A stretch of 64,000 nt of DNA, taken from contig NW_026251429.1 of the NCBI RefSeq assembly GCF_025118155.1, positions 124,001 through 188,000 on the forward strand. The letters run 5' to 3'. The notes below the pieces were generated by a model that saw only the letters and a list, made by a program, of their open reading frames with translations, ran no database searches and was not told the DNA's origin. Source of the stretch: Cokeromyces recurvatus. Its lineage: Eukaryota > Mucoromycota > Mucoromycetes > Mucorales > Mucoraceae. Below, one piece after another: positions 13,067-23,342 of the stretch; the stretch's first letter is position 1; each line of letters starts with the position of its first letter. The position numbers were made by a program, and so were the translations under genes.

Positions 13067-13069
<3 letters not shown>

Positions 13070-13073
13070 GAAG

Positions 13074-14758
13074 ATGGGGGTTGCACGTAAATATTTATGT
13101 TTTTTACTTCAAATAAGTCTTTTATTGTATCTTGTGGGTATGCTTTTATATTTTTTTGGTAAACGTTCCAATCAACGAGAAGTAGATTATGTTTATCACA
13201 AACCAACATATGACCCTCACTTTGCCGATCAACCTGACTCCTATACAATCCAGCCTCATCATCTTCCCTATCAACTAAAAGTTGACTTACCTACTGCTAC
13301 TAACATAACAGAACGTCAAGCTGCTGCCTTTATTGTCTTGGTACGAAACTCAGAACTTTCTGGCATATTACAATCCATGCATGATGTAGGTAATATATAT
13401 ATATATATATACATATATAGATAAATAGATAGATATAGATATATATATCAATTAAAAAAAACATATATTTGTATTTACTTATTTATTTTTTAAAATAAAT
13501 ATATAAATATGTATACATATGTATAGAAAATAGATTTAATCACAAGTTTAACTATCCTTGGATATTTCTAAATGATGAGCCTTTTACTGACGAATTCCAA
13601 AAATTAACAACGTTAGCAGCATCTAGCAGAACTCATTATGGGTTAGTCAATGAAAGCATGTGGGGATATCCTGATTGGATTGATCAACACAAGGCAGCAG
13701 AACGAAGAGAAAGAATGAAAGGCTTACCTTATGGTTTAAGTGAAAGTTATCGACATATGTGTCGTTTCCAAAGGTAATTATAATAAAGATTTATAAATAA
13801 AAAATATATAAGAGGATTTATCAAATTGTTACTGTGTAATTTAACTCCTTTGATTATTATTTTAGTGGATTCTTTTGGAGACATCCTCTTGTTTTAAGTC
13901 TTAAACTAGAATATTATTGGAGAGTAGAACCTGATGTAAGATATTATTGTGACTTGGATTATGATCCTTTTCTTTACATGAAGCAAAATAAGAAAAAATA
14001 TGGTAACAAAAGTCATATCCCCAATTCTTCTACTATTTTTTTTTTTTAATTTTCATACTTGTTTATATACAGCATTCAATATTTCCTTTAAAGAACATTC
14101 AGGTACAATTCCTACACTTTGGAATACAGTTAAAAGGTTTACATCCGATATGGCCAAGGAAGGACAAATCATTTTTGATCTTCCTCTTACAGATACCATC
14201 TTTAACTTTATCTCTAAAGATGAAGGAAGGACTTATAATGGATGCCACTTTTGGACTAATTTTGAGATTGCAAGATTAGATTTATGGCATACAGAGGCCT
14301 ATCAACGATTCTTTGAATATCTTGATCAAACAGGTGGATTCTTTTATGAAAGGTGAGTATAAAAAATGAAAAAAAAAACTTGAGAATCAAGGTAATTTAA
14401 ATCATTTAATAAATGTATAATAGATGGGGTGATGCGCCTGTTCATTCTATCTTTGCTGCTTTATATCTTAGAAGAGATGAAATTCATTTCTTTAATGATG
14501 TTGGATATAAACATAGCATTTATCAGCATTGTCCTGCAGAGGATCAACTCATTCGTCGTTGCAGTTGTAATCCAGAAGATAGCTTAGGTATAAATTATTA
14601 CAATTCATCAACAATTTATTTATTATAACTTTTTTTTTCTTTTTTCCTCTATAGATTTTAAGGATCATATGAGTTGTCTTTCTGAATACATGGAAGCAAT
14701 CAATTATAATTCAAGGGAAGATAAACGTACCGTACATGACCTATTACTTTTACAATAA
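13074..14758 (+). CDS. GT15 family alpha-1,2-mannosyltransferase (KRE2/KTR type), paralog C
   Basis: Exons 13074-13389, 13527-13773, 13866-14002, 14073-14352, 14424-14587 and 14655-14758 join in phase to 415 residues. The short N-terminus has a membrane anchor (about 8-27). The catalytic part carries [79 protein letters not shown] and [21 protein letters not shown]. It shares more with paralog A ([14 protein letters not shown], YPDWIDQxKAAE) than with B and has more introns. Its start is divergent from paralog B across a short spacer holding a GA repeat (about 12817-12855) and the T49 tract. Confidence 0.93.
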
Positions 14759-14959
14759 AGATTCATTTTTAATCAATATCCATTGAATTATAAGATAGTA
14801 TTTTAGGATGATTTAAGATTTCAATATGTTGTTTACTTTTGTTAGGCTGTAATATATTTGTAATTGCTATTTTATCTCTTGGATCCATCAGCCTAATATT
14901 TATATATAAATACATATAAGTTTATATAAAAATAGGTTTCAAATGATATCATCTATATG

Positions 14960-15473
14960 TTACTCTATTAGATTGGAGGAGTTTGCAAGTACAAAGTCTG
15001 GAATCCTAGGTTTTTTATCACCAGGTTTTAACTCTAATAAAAGGCCATTATCAATAAGTCTCTTTTGTTCAGTAGTTATCTCCTCCATATTATCGATAAA
15101 GCTGTTGTCTTCATCATCACATAAGAACTGATCAATATCATCAATTCTTATTTTATTCTTAGTAAGTTCAGTTTTATCAATATTGTTATCAAACTGATAA
15201 CAAGTGGGTTGATATGGTTGTATTAACTGTTGAGGTAAATCTAATATTTAAAAGTTATTGAGTGTGTAACGAATGGGCTATTTTTTTTTTTTTTTTTTTT
15301 TTTTTACATTCATTTGAAGAATCAAGTGACATGGCAGCCATGTCCTTTGCAAAACTTTCCTCGGAAATAAACCTCTTTTTTGGTATAATACCAGAGGGAG
15401 CTATGTCGATGTCATCATAGGAAGGAGCATGGCTTCTTTTTTTATGATAAACAGTGTTATTACTATAATTCAT
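14960..15473 (-). CDS. Small acidic protein of unknown function
   Basis: Two exons (15473-15308 and 15240-14960) join in phase to 148 residues. The first half carries a basic patch (HKKRSH, PKKRF) and a short helix (SFAKDMAAMSLD). The second half is acidic (DDIDQFLCDDEDNSF) and ends in a hydrophobic and basic stretch (LLLELKPGDKKPRIPDF). No domain, signal peptide or membrane segment is recognised. The basic cluster could act as a nuclear signal. The gene model rests on one intron with clear GTAAAA/TTAG sites and consistent phase. It converges on the third GT15 gene. Confidence 0.55.
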
Positions 15474-15868
15474 AAATAATATTAATAATGCAGAAATGAT
15501 GAAAAGAAAAAGAAAAAGAAAAAGAAAAAAGAAAGTCCGAATAATAAGGCTTTATTATTTTAATTCCAAGGAACAAAAAAAAAAAAGCTTCATTACAATG
15601 ATAATACTGTATTATTCTGTGTGATGAACATCTTTAAAATCCATAGTCTATCAAGTCGAAATAAAATGTTCATGATGAATGCTTATTTGAATTATAAACA
15701 ATGGTTAATAGCATAGCTAATTATAATATTTGACCTTTCATTTTAATTTGATTGGATATCTTGTGGTTGGAATTTACAAGTCACAAAGTATTATCGAGGC
15801 TTTTTTTTTTTTTTTTTTTTTTTTTTTTGTCAATAAATAATCTTTCTTTTTATAATTAAAATTTTATA
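15474..15868. other. Intergenic spacer between divergent genes
   Basis: A/T-rich spacer with an AAAAAG repeat near 15499-15530 and a T run near 15801-15828. It should contain the promoters of the small acidic gene (-) and of NOP16 (+). No coding signal. Confidence 0.5.
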
Positions 15869-16690
15869 ATGGGTACCGTACTTCAAAAAAGAGCTGCAAG
15901 AAATACACAAAAGAATACTAGACGAGTAGCTGATAGGCATAGAAAGAGATGTACCATCTATGTAAGTTTTTTTTTCTCTTCCTTTTAAAGAAAATAAAGA
16001 TCTAAATTCATGATCTGATCTAACATCGAATCTTTTCAATGTAAATAAAAGGGTAGTTCAATTATTAAAGCTAATTGGGACAAAAGATTAACAGTGAAGC
16101 AAAAGTAATTTTACAAATTTATAATCGCAAACAAACAAAAAAAAAAGATAAATAAACTAATATTCCTTTTTTAATTTTATTTCAATAGCTATGAAAAACT
16201 TGGTTTAGCTACCAATATAAATGGTGAAAGTGGTGGTGCAGAAAAGAAATATCCTAAGAAACAACAAACAGAAGAACCTGATAACAATGAACCAGTAAAA
16301 GAACTTAGCGAATTAACAGAGGAAGAAGTTGCAGAACTTAAAAAGAAATTAGGGCCAGGAGAGGGTTTAATTCAACGTGATGATGAAGGTAATGTTGTAC
16401 GTATTATTGTTGGTGAGGCCATGACACACGATGAAATCTTGGATCAAGAATTTGCACCTGTTGAGGCTAAAACAGATGTCGTTCGACAATTGGAAGAACA
16501 AGCTTCTAAAGTATATCATCGTGAAAGAAACTTATCAGAATTTGAAGCAGATAGAATTAAGAAACTTATTGATAAGCATGGCGATGATTATAAAGCTATG
16601 TTTTGGGATAAAGAACTTAATGAATATCAACACACTGTAAATCAATTAAAAAAGAAATGCCAGCAATATCTTAAAGAGTATAGTCAATAA
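15869..16690 (+). CDS. NOP16: Nucleolar protein 16 (60S ribosome biogenesis)
   Basis: Exons 15869-15961, 16052-16104 and 16189-16690 join in phase to 215 residues. The basic N-terminus (MGTVLQKRAARNTQKNTRR), the ANWDKRLTVKQNYEKLGL motif and the C-terminal NLSEFEADRIKKLIDKHGD and DYKAMFWDKELNEYQ segments are the NOP16 signature. NOP16 is a component of nucleolar pre-60S particles. The middle (about 75-110) is acidic and lysine-rich and probably disordered. The stop codon lies 37 bp from the stop of the convergent CDF gene. Confidence 0.93.
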
Positions 16691-16727
16691 ATAGTATATA
16701 AATAAATACGCATATTTTCTTTATTTA

Positions 16728-18085
16728 TTAGATGTTATCCACAGCTCGTCTGTGTTCAATTTCATGTTCTGCACTATAATCTAAGTGGACAAAGGCTCTT
16801 TCTACATTATCCATTAACTCTAATGCATCTTGAAGAGCCTCTCCAACATCATGAGCTTCTCTAAGTGGGCAATCAGGCGGTAAAATGATATCGATTTCTA
16901 CTAATAAACGATCTCCTACATAATAAGCACGCACTGTATCCACCGCCATAATCTTTTTTGAGAAACGATATGCCATGTATGTTAATTGCTTAATGTCATC
17001 TGCACTTGCAGCCTGTCCCGTTAACCTCTTAATATTTTCCAATAGCACTTCCATCCATTCATAAATAATATAAATAGATAATAAAATGGCACCCATAGGA
17101 TCTAACCAGGACCATTTCATCCAGTTACCTATCAAAGGAAATAATGTACTTGCAATAGTGAAAACAACATCATTTTCATGATCATATGCCAAGGCCTCTA
17201 CACTTGAACTACCCTTAATAGAAACACACCAAATCCAAAGTATACCTTTCACAATTATATTAAGGGCTAAAATAGTTATCGCAGCTGCACTAAGATCAAT
17301 TACTTCACCTTCTTCACCTGTTGTAAGTTTTTCAATAGAAGATATTAGTACTTGAGAAAAGGAAGTAGTGATGATGACAGCAAAGACAATGATCCCTAGT
17401 GGTTCCATACGTGACTTTCCTACAGGATAAGCATAATAGTTTCTTTGTCGAATAAGACGAGCAGTAACAAAAATGATAGCATTACTAACAATATCTAGAA
17501 AACTTTCGTAGGCAGACGCTAAAAGAGCCATTGAACCTGAATACCATGCTACAATCAATTTTGTCAAGAAGAGTGCAACATTGGCTAAAAACGATAGATT
17601 GATGGCAAGATGAATGATCCAAAGCGGAGATTTAGCATTCATAATATCATCAGGTGAACTGGAACGAGTCGTATTGTTATCCAATAATAAACGTGTAGAT
17701 TCATTCGATGCCGGTATTAAAGATGAGTCTACAGGATATAACATGCTTTCTTCATCGTTTAGTGCTCCGTAATTATTGGAAGCAGTTTTCTGTAAGGATT
17801 CAACAACTCGATCCACTTGAACAAATTTGTCAATCATTTTATTTTGATCCTAGTATAGATCGATGTTTTTTTTTTAAGAGTAATTCATTATAATATGATA
17901 TTATATATAATTACTTTATAAAATTCTTTCACTTTGTTGTTTGTACATGATTTTAACTGTTCCTCTGAGATTCGAAAAGATTCGAAATGAACAGGTGGTG
18001 GTAACGTGTCGTTTGTAGCAACAATCAAAGACCTTCTATGCAAGAATGGTGTTCTTGTTGAACAATCATTAAGATTGCATGACAT
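16728..18085 (-). CDS. Cation diffusion facilitator (CDF) metal transporter, Mn-type by motif
   Basis: Exons 18085-17915 and 17849-16728 join in phase to 430 residues. The KEFYK/DQN junction before the hydrophobic part matches fungal CDF proteins. About six membrane segments span residues 130-330. Metal-site candidates are ESFLD in the second segment (172-176) and DHEND in the fifth (280-284); the DxxxD spacing of the latter is that of manganese-transporting CDFs, whereas zinc members use HxxxD. A cytosolic C-terminal domain (VRAYYVGDRLLVEIDIILPP) closes the protein. It should export Mn2+ or a related divalent ion from the cytosol by proton exchange; organelle not determined. The long N-terminus is polar. 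Confidence 0.92.
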
Positions 18086-18273
18086 TTTATTTGTATTAGT
18101 AATAAGAAGAAGAAAAGTAAAAACATTGAGCTATTATGATTTTTTTTTTTTTTGACACTGAAACAATAAAAATTTACAAATAAAAAAGGGGCATTCCAGT
18201 ATCGAGTAAATTTTATTAGACAATTAAATACAGAATGGGATTGCTTCATCTTTTTCTGTAATATAATGTTTGA

Positions 18274-18291
18274 TCTTCTCTCTCTCTCTCT

Positions 18292-18349
<58 letters not shown>
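18274..18349 (+). repeat. (CT)n followed by a T55 homopolymer
   Basis: A CT-dinucleotide run ends near 18294 and passes straight into 55 thymines (18295-18349), the longest homopolymer seen here. It sits 42 bp outside the left end of the transposon and upstream of the CDF gene. Confidence 0.95.
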
Positions 18350-18350
<1 letters not shown>

Positions 18351-18391
18351 TTCAGTTAGAGCCGCAAGAATGATGAATCCAACTGATATTA

Positions 18392-18544
18392 CAGTCGAAG
18401 AAACTAGGTTGGGCCAATGAGAAAAAATTTGGTTGTTTCAAAATTGAATTGGGACACCAATATGAAAGTGGAACAGAGATACGAAAGGAGGACAGCGATA
18501 CGGAAATGGGACATATAAAGATACTTTTAATTTTTGGGCGAATG
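18392..18544 (+). repeat. Left terminal inverted repeat of the Fanzor element
   Basis: About 153 bp, paired with 20584-20718 in inverse orientation. The outer 34 bp differ at only two positions. The inner boundary is the shared TTTTTGGGCGAATG (about 18531-18544). The two copies differ mostly in the number and sequence of internal 19-bp units. Confidence 0.85.
18450..18525 (+). repeat. Four 19-bp subterminal repeats, left end
   Basis: Four head-to-tail 19-mers begin at 18450, 18469, 18488 and 18507. The first is TGGGACACCAATATGAAAG; the others are diverged but keep the GGACA core and, mostly, a GATAC/GAAA tail. They may be transposase-binding sites or part of the guide-RNA scaffold region. 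Confidence 0.75.
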
Positions 18545-18702
18545 AAAACTTTTTTTCAATAGGTCAACTTACCTGTAAATATGGGGTGTCTTGCTGTTAT
18601 ACAAGACATAATGTTATTCAATTGTTAAGGCTATTTTTCCACAAATAATAATAGTGTTGTTAGTATATGAAGTAATGAAATCTATATTAATATCAAGATA
18701 GC

Positions 18703-19960
18703 TTACCTCCGCCAAAACTCTTCAGGTCGATTGTTGTTGTTGGTAGCCATATACAAAAAGATAGAGCATATGTTGAGACTCGCCATGTGATCTCTGTTCT
18801 ATCGAGTATTACAAGTTTGACAGTTGAGAACTGGATGGATCATCATATTGGAGTTATCACGTTGGTTGGAAGTACTTCTTGTATGACATCTGGGACATAT
18901 TTGACTTGTGAAATACTCATCAATCATAACAACGTACTTTTTTGAATTTGGCTGGTTGTGTCTGGTTGATTTGACATAATTTAGTAAGGCTTTTCTGAAT
19001 ACCTTTGTTGAAGAAGGTACATTCCCACGAAGCCCACTGAACTGAGCAGAACGAAACGCCATTACAGTAGGCCTTTCAGTTTCACCGGCATTGTCTCTAG
19101 GGACTAACGGTTTCCACTTTTGCTGATTTGCTTGCTGTATATCAGGATTGCCTTCTTGGTATTTTCTGCTACCTGTAAACAACCGTTTACACATTTCGGT
19201 CAATGCTTTTTGCTTGTTTCTATAGCTGTGATATTTGAGCTTTTTTAACCCGGTTGTGTAATAGCCTTTAATTGCCTCAAAGTTCCGAAATATATATCGC
19301 AAAGCTTCCTAGTTACACGTCCTTGTTGATGATGTATTAGAAATCAGACGGCGTGCGTCAACATTGGCTCACGAATGATGACTTGCTGCTCCATTCTTTC
19401 TAAAACATGGTATAACCACGGCAAATACAAGTGAGATCTAGCATAGTAATTTGCTTCAGTCAGGTTCAAGCCATGTAATCTTTGACGGCATTCATCAATA
19501 AGATTGTTGTTGATTGAGGTTTTGCGAGTGTCGGCAACTTCCAGATTAGCAGGGTAAATTACTTCTTGATTAGTACAAATAGCATTATATACCTGCTCAG
19601 CTAGGTCGCGTTTGACACCAGTTCGGAAAGGGAGGTCTGGAAATTCAGTTGTGTCAGAAAGCCTCGTAAAGAGATAGCGCAACGTTTTTGGCTTGAAGTT
19701 GGCTCCAACATGATTCTCTATAAGCGCCTCAAAGCTACGCATGACTATTGAGATTAGTGTGCTATACTGAATGTTGGGGAACTGTTGTTGCCTATTAAAA
19801 TCTTCTCACATTTTATTACTAAATTGTAAGAAAGCTTTAGGGATCTCGGCATCGGCATTCTTTCCTTGACCAACAAATAAAGCAGCAAAGTTGTATAGTT
19901 TTTTGTGAGTCAGTTTTGGTACAGCCTCGACCAATAATTGATGGGTATCAGCATAAATGA
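18703..19960 (-). pseudogene. Decayed Fanzor (eukaryotic TnpB-like RNA-guided nuclease) gene
   Basis: Frame fragments read right to left. A segment starting at a clear TTTTAG acceptor (from 19960) contains THKKLYNFAALFVG and then a TGA where a Trp codon is likely. The next fragment (19742-19344) has ENHVGANFKPKTLRYLFTRL and YYARSHLYLPWLYHVLERM. After a frame change and a TAG, 19302-18799 carries YIFRNFEAIKGYYTTGLKKL, the RuvC-side glutamate region DEYFTSQ, and a CPRC...CQTC zinc ribbon. A second TAG replaces the Trp expected before NRDHMASLNI, and the frame ends at TAA 18703. The zinc ribbon plus NRDxxAxxN block is the TnpB/Fanzor hallmark. The stretch that should hold the first RuvC aspartate is absent, so the nuclease is inactive. 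A first exon upstream is expected but not identified. Confidence 0.8.
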
Positions 19961-20583
19961 CTAAAATAGGAGAAAGGGGATGTCATTTAAGTTTTCATTC
20001 TATAGAATCGGTAGATAAAAAAGATATATATATAAAACAAAAACAAAAACAGTGGGTTGATCTAGATGCTTGTGTGAGTGTTTATTCAATGTAAACTGAC
20101 CGAAGAACTTTATTGATCCAAGATGATATCCTTTACATACATTTATCGTTATTTGTTACTTGTATGAATATAATCATATGAAACTGTCAGTTTTCTGATC
20201 CACTATTATCATAACATTGGTACCTGCACTACATACGGAGCCCAATATTACAGAGTATAAATAATGATTGTAACCAAGACTTGGTGGCTCTAGGTCTTTC
20301 TTTCTTACGAACAATGAAAACCCTACATTCTACGTATCCTAATCACTTTACTTGGCTTTATTATTTCAAAAACGATAGTTCAATCACTCCATCAAACTCA
20401 CAGAAATGTTCCTTATTGTCCTAAGTAATTTAAATATGGAATATTCTCCATGAGGATTGTTCGTTCCGGGATCATTTAAGTTAGGTGAATCATACCCTAA
20501 TCTGGATGTTCATCATAGTAGTCTGATAGTCTATTAGTGGCCTTTCTTATTAAATAGAATAAGATTATAGCTTCTTGTTTATA

Positions 20584-20718
20584 CATTCGCCCAAAAACTA
20601 AGCGTGTCTCAATATATCCCACTTTCATATTGGTGTCCCATTTTTGCATTGGTGTCCCAATCCAATTTTGAAACGATCAAACTTTTTTCTCATTGGCCCA
20701 GCCTAGTTTCTTTGACTG
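20584..20718 (-). repeat. Right terminal inverted repeat of the Fanzor element
   Basis: About 135 bp, inverse copy of 18392-18544, ending in GACTG next to the flanking TA. It is shorter than the left copy because it has one 19-bp unit fewer. Confidence 0.85.
20603..20659 (-). repeat. Three 19-bp subterminal repeats, right end
   Basis: Units at 20603-20621, 20622-20640 and 20641-20659, read on the minus strand. The middle unit is identical to the first unit at the left end. The shared period shows the repeats belong to the element and are not chance. Confidence 0.75.
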
Positions 20719-20720
20719 TA

Positions 20721-21729
20721 ATAAATCATAATATTTTAAGAAACAGTTGCAATGTGGAAACCATTTTGTGACTTTAGAACAGATTGGTCGCACAACAACA
20801 GAAAACAAGTGGACTAATCACGTTTCACTTCTTCGGTAACGTTAAATGAAGACTGCTGTAAACCTATTGAGGAGTACTTCTCCCAAGTATTGATAGTAGT
20901 TAATAATGTTAGCTTCCTATTGTGACTTGTGCATATGATATAAACAATAATATAGGCAAGGATATGTCCCTCAAACAGTTATCTGGAGTAGTTTGTTCTC
21001 TAGATAATCTTGGATTAAAGTTTAGTTAGGAAGTGAATAACACTCATATTCAACAAAAGGCACAAATGCTAGCTGGCTACTGCTCTTTACTAAAATATAA
21101 TAAGCTCTTATTTTTCTTGGGAAGATAGTAATGCGTCAATATGAATTTATAGTAACTATAACAACAATATTCCAATATTCATATACTACTACTACTATTA
21201 TTATTATTATTATATTACGTAATAATAGTCAACATTATTGACGTCGTAATATATGTCAATACATGTTTTTAATAGAATTATCATTTTATTAGGTTAGCAA
21301 AAGAAAGCATATATGTATACCTTATTAATTATAATTCTCTAATTTATATCTTAGGAATAGGCATAAAGCTATTTTAATTTACAATGGGAATACACAACTA
21401 ACCTTCTTCTTTTTTTTTTATACCTATCTATCTATTCTCCTTTATGTAAAACATTTTAAATACTACAACTCTCCCTTCTTTTTATTCTTCCTTTTATTTA
21501 CATATAAAAATCATGAATCAAAATCAAAATAAAAGTTATGTGAATAATAAAAATAGATTAGATAAATCTCGAGTAAATATAAATATTTATGTATTAACAA
21601 AATCGGATAAGATTGAATAAATAATGTATATAAACCAATTAAGAAATAAACTTTTTTTTTGTAATAGAATAATGGATCAGATAGGTAAAAGTCAGATAAA
21701 CTATTAAAAAAAAAGAATATATAACCTAT
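20721..21729. other. Intergenic, no gene seen
   Basis: A/T-rich, with short ACT and ATT triplet runs near 21188-21215 and pyrimidine-rich stretches before the syntaxin gene. Both strands are closed by stops at short intervals. It probably holds the syntaxin promoter. Confidence 0.5.
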
Positions 21730-23132
21730 ATGTTAAAATGTGAATCTAGTACGGATGTATTTGGTCCAAGAAGAGTACCTGAGCGGATCAAACAACAAAA
21801 GGCTTCTTCTTATGGAATGCAAAGCATAAAAAAAAGCAAGTATCCCCAATACATATTTGAATCTGTAGCACAATCAGACATTTCAACTATGGAAGGATTT
21901 TTAGCAGAGGTATATCATTAAGAGACAAAAGAAGGAAAGACCTCATTCTTTTTTTTTTTTTTTTTTTAAAAAAAATAAATAAATAAAAAAATAAATAATA
22001 TAGGTGAATGCTATTTCAACAGCTATCAAAGCTATACATCAAAATATTGATTTAATCAGTCAAGTCCACACTCGTTCGTTATCTAGTATTAATAATATAA
22101 ACCAATGGAAAGGGAATTCTAAACAATGGGTTCAATATGTGGATACTGCTTCAAGTATAAACCAACATGTTAAGAAAAGGATTAAAGCACTTGAGTTTGA
22201 TAATAATGCAAAACAAGCTAATCTGAATTTTGATCTGAATATAAGAAGAGCTCAAGTATGTTGCATAGTATAATGTCATATATTATATGTAACTTATTTA
22301 CTTTTTTTTTTTTTGTTTTTTTTATTAAACAAGGTTGCAAGAATTAAAAAGGATTTTATTACTTGTATTCAACGATATAAAGATGTAGAAGCAACTTTTA
22401 ATCAAAAATATCGACAAAGAGTTGAAAGACAAATAAGAATTGGTAATAAATAAACAAATAAAAAAAAACGCACACACACACACATCCTATACAGTATGTA
22501 ACATATAATTTTACACATAGTTAAACAAGATATCACCGAAGAAGAAGTAGAAGCTATTCTCGATTCAGGTCAATCCAATCAAATCTTTGCTCAGAGTGTA
22601 ATATAACAAAAAAGAAAAAAAAAAAAGATAAATATTATAGCAAATAACTACCAATATTTAGTTGATAAAATCAAGCCAAGCAAAATCAGTTTTATCTGAA
22701 GTTCAGACACGACATGATGATATCAAAAGAATACAGAACACAATTCTAGTACATAGGATAAACCAAGTATAATAAATACGTGTTTAATTATTATATAAAT
22801 ATTTAGGAATTAGCTCAATTATTTGAGGATATGCAAATAACAGTTGAGAAGCAAGATCAGGTCATAGAGCAAATCAAGAATAATGTAGAGGATACTCAGG
22901 TCGATTTAGAACATGGTATTAAACATCTTGATAAAGCCATTGTACTTGCAAAATCATCTAGAATAGTAAGTTAGTATATTAAAGAAAGAAAGAAAAAAGT
23001 AAAAATTCGTATTATATATACACATGTTATAACATATAGAAACGATGGTGCTGTTTTAGTATTACAATTATCCTATCTATAATTCTTGCTCTTCTCGTTT
23101 GGTGGTTTGCATTTGATCACCCAGTAAAATAG
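21730..23132 (+). CDS. Plasma-membrane syntaxin (Qa-SNARE, Sso1/2-like)
   Basis: Seven exons (21730-21909, 22004-22255, 22334-22442, 22521-22597, 22662-22748, 22807-22965, 23040-23132) join in phase to 318 residues. An Habc-type helical region (about 50-200) begins with STMEGFLAEVNAI. The SNARE motif has RHDDIKRIQNTILELAQLF and the zero-layer glutamine in VEKQDQVIEQI. A C-terminal anchor (SITIILSIILALLVWWFAF) follows KRWCC; the adjacent cysteines could be palmitoylated. This is the target-membrane Qa-SNARE for exocytosis; Sso-type is suggested by the Habc-SNARE-anchor order and length. The 55-residue N-terminal tail with VFGPRRVPERIKQQK is polar and not part of the core fold. Confidence 0.9.
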
Positions 23133-23342
23133 TTAATATTTTTCTTTTTATATATAACGCTTCATAATTAGCATATAGGGAGTCTTGGTGGCAGTAGTAA
23201 AAGATATTAGAAAAAGAACTTTATTAAATATTTTAATAACATTCAATTTATTAAATAATAAACAATATAATACAAGGAAGGAGGGGGAAAAAAGGAATAT
23301 ATTTATATACTGTTAAATAGTAGGAAAAAAAAAACAAATAAA

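Larger units (their letters stand above)
18392..20718 (-). mobile_element. Tc1/mariner-like DNA transposon carrying a decayed Fanzor gene
   Basis: A 2327-bp element with imperfect terminal inverted repeats. Both ends read inward from CAGTC, then AAGAAACTAGG, then TGGGCCAATGAG. It is flanked by TA (18390-18391 and 20719-20720), the duplication expected of IS630/Tc1/mariner transposases. No transposase frame is visible, so the copy would need one in trans. The only coding remnant is a TnpB/Fanzor-type gene on the minus strand. Fanzor genes riding in eukaryotic DNA transposons, mariner types included, are known. The family call rests on TIR, TSD and cargo; the exact superfamily is inferred. Confidence 0.82.

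Noticed and set aside
13015..13248. Minus-strand frame antisense to the third GT15 gene, ending in polylysine
   Set aside because: It is the complement of an established exon plus a poly-T tract.
18392..20718. Reading the element as a bacterial IS605/IS607 insertion because of TnpB
   Set aside because: TA duplication, long inverted ends, a probable intron acceptor and divergent sequence fit a eukaryotic Fanzor passenger, not a bacterial insertion or contamination.
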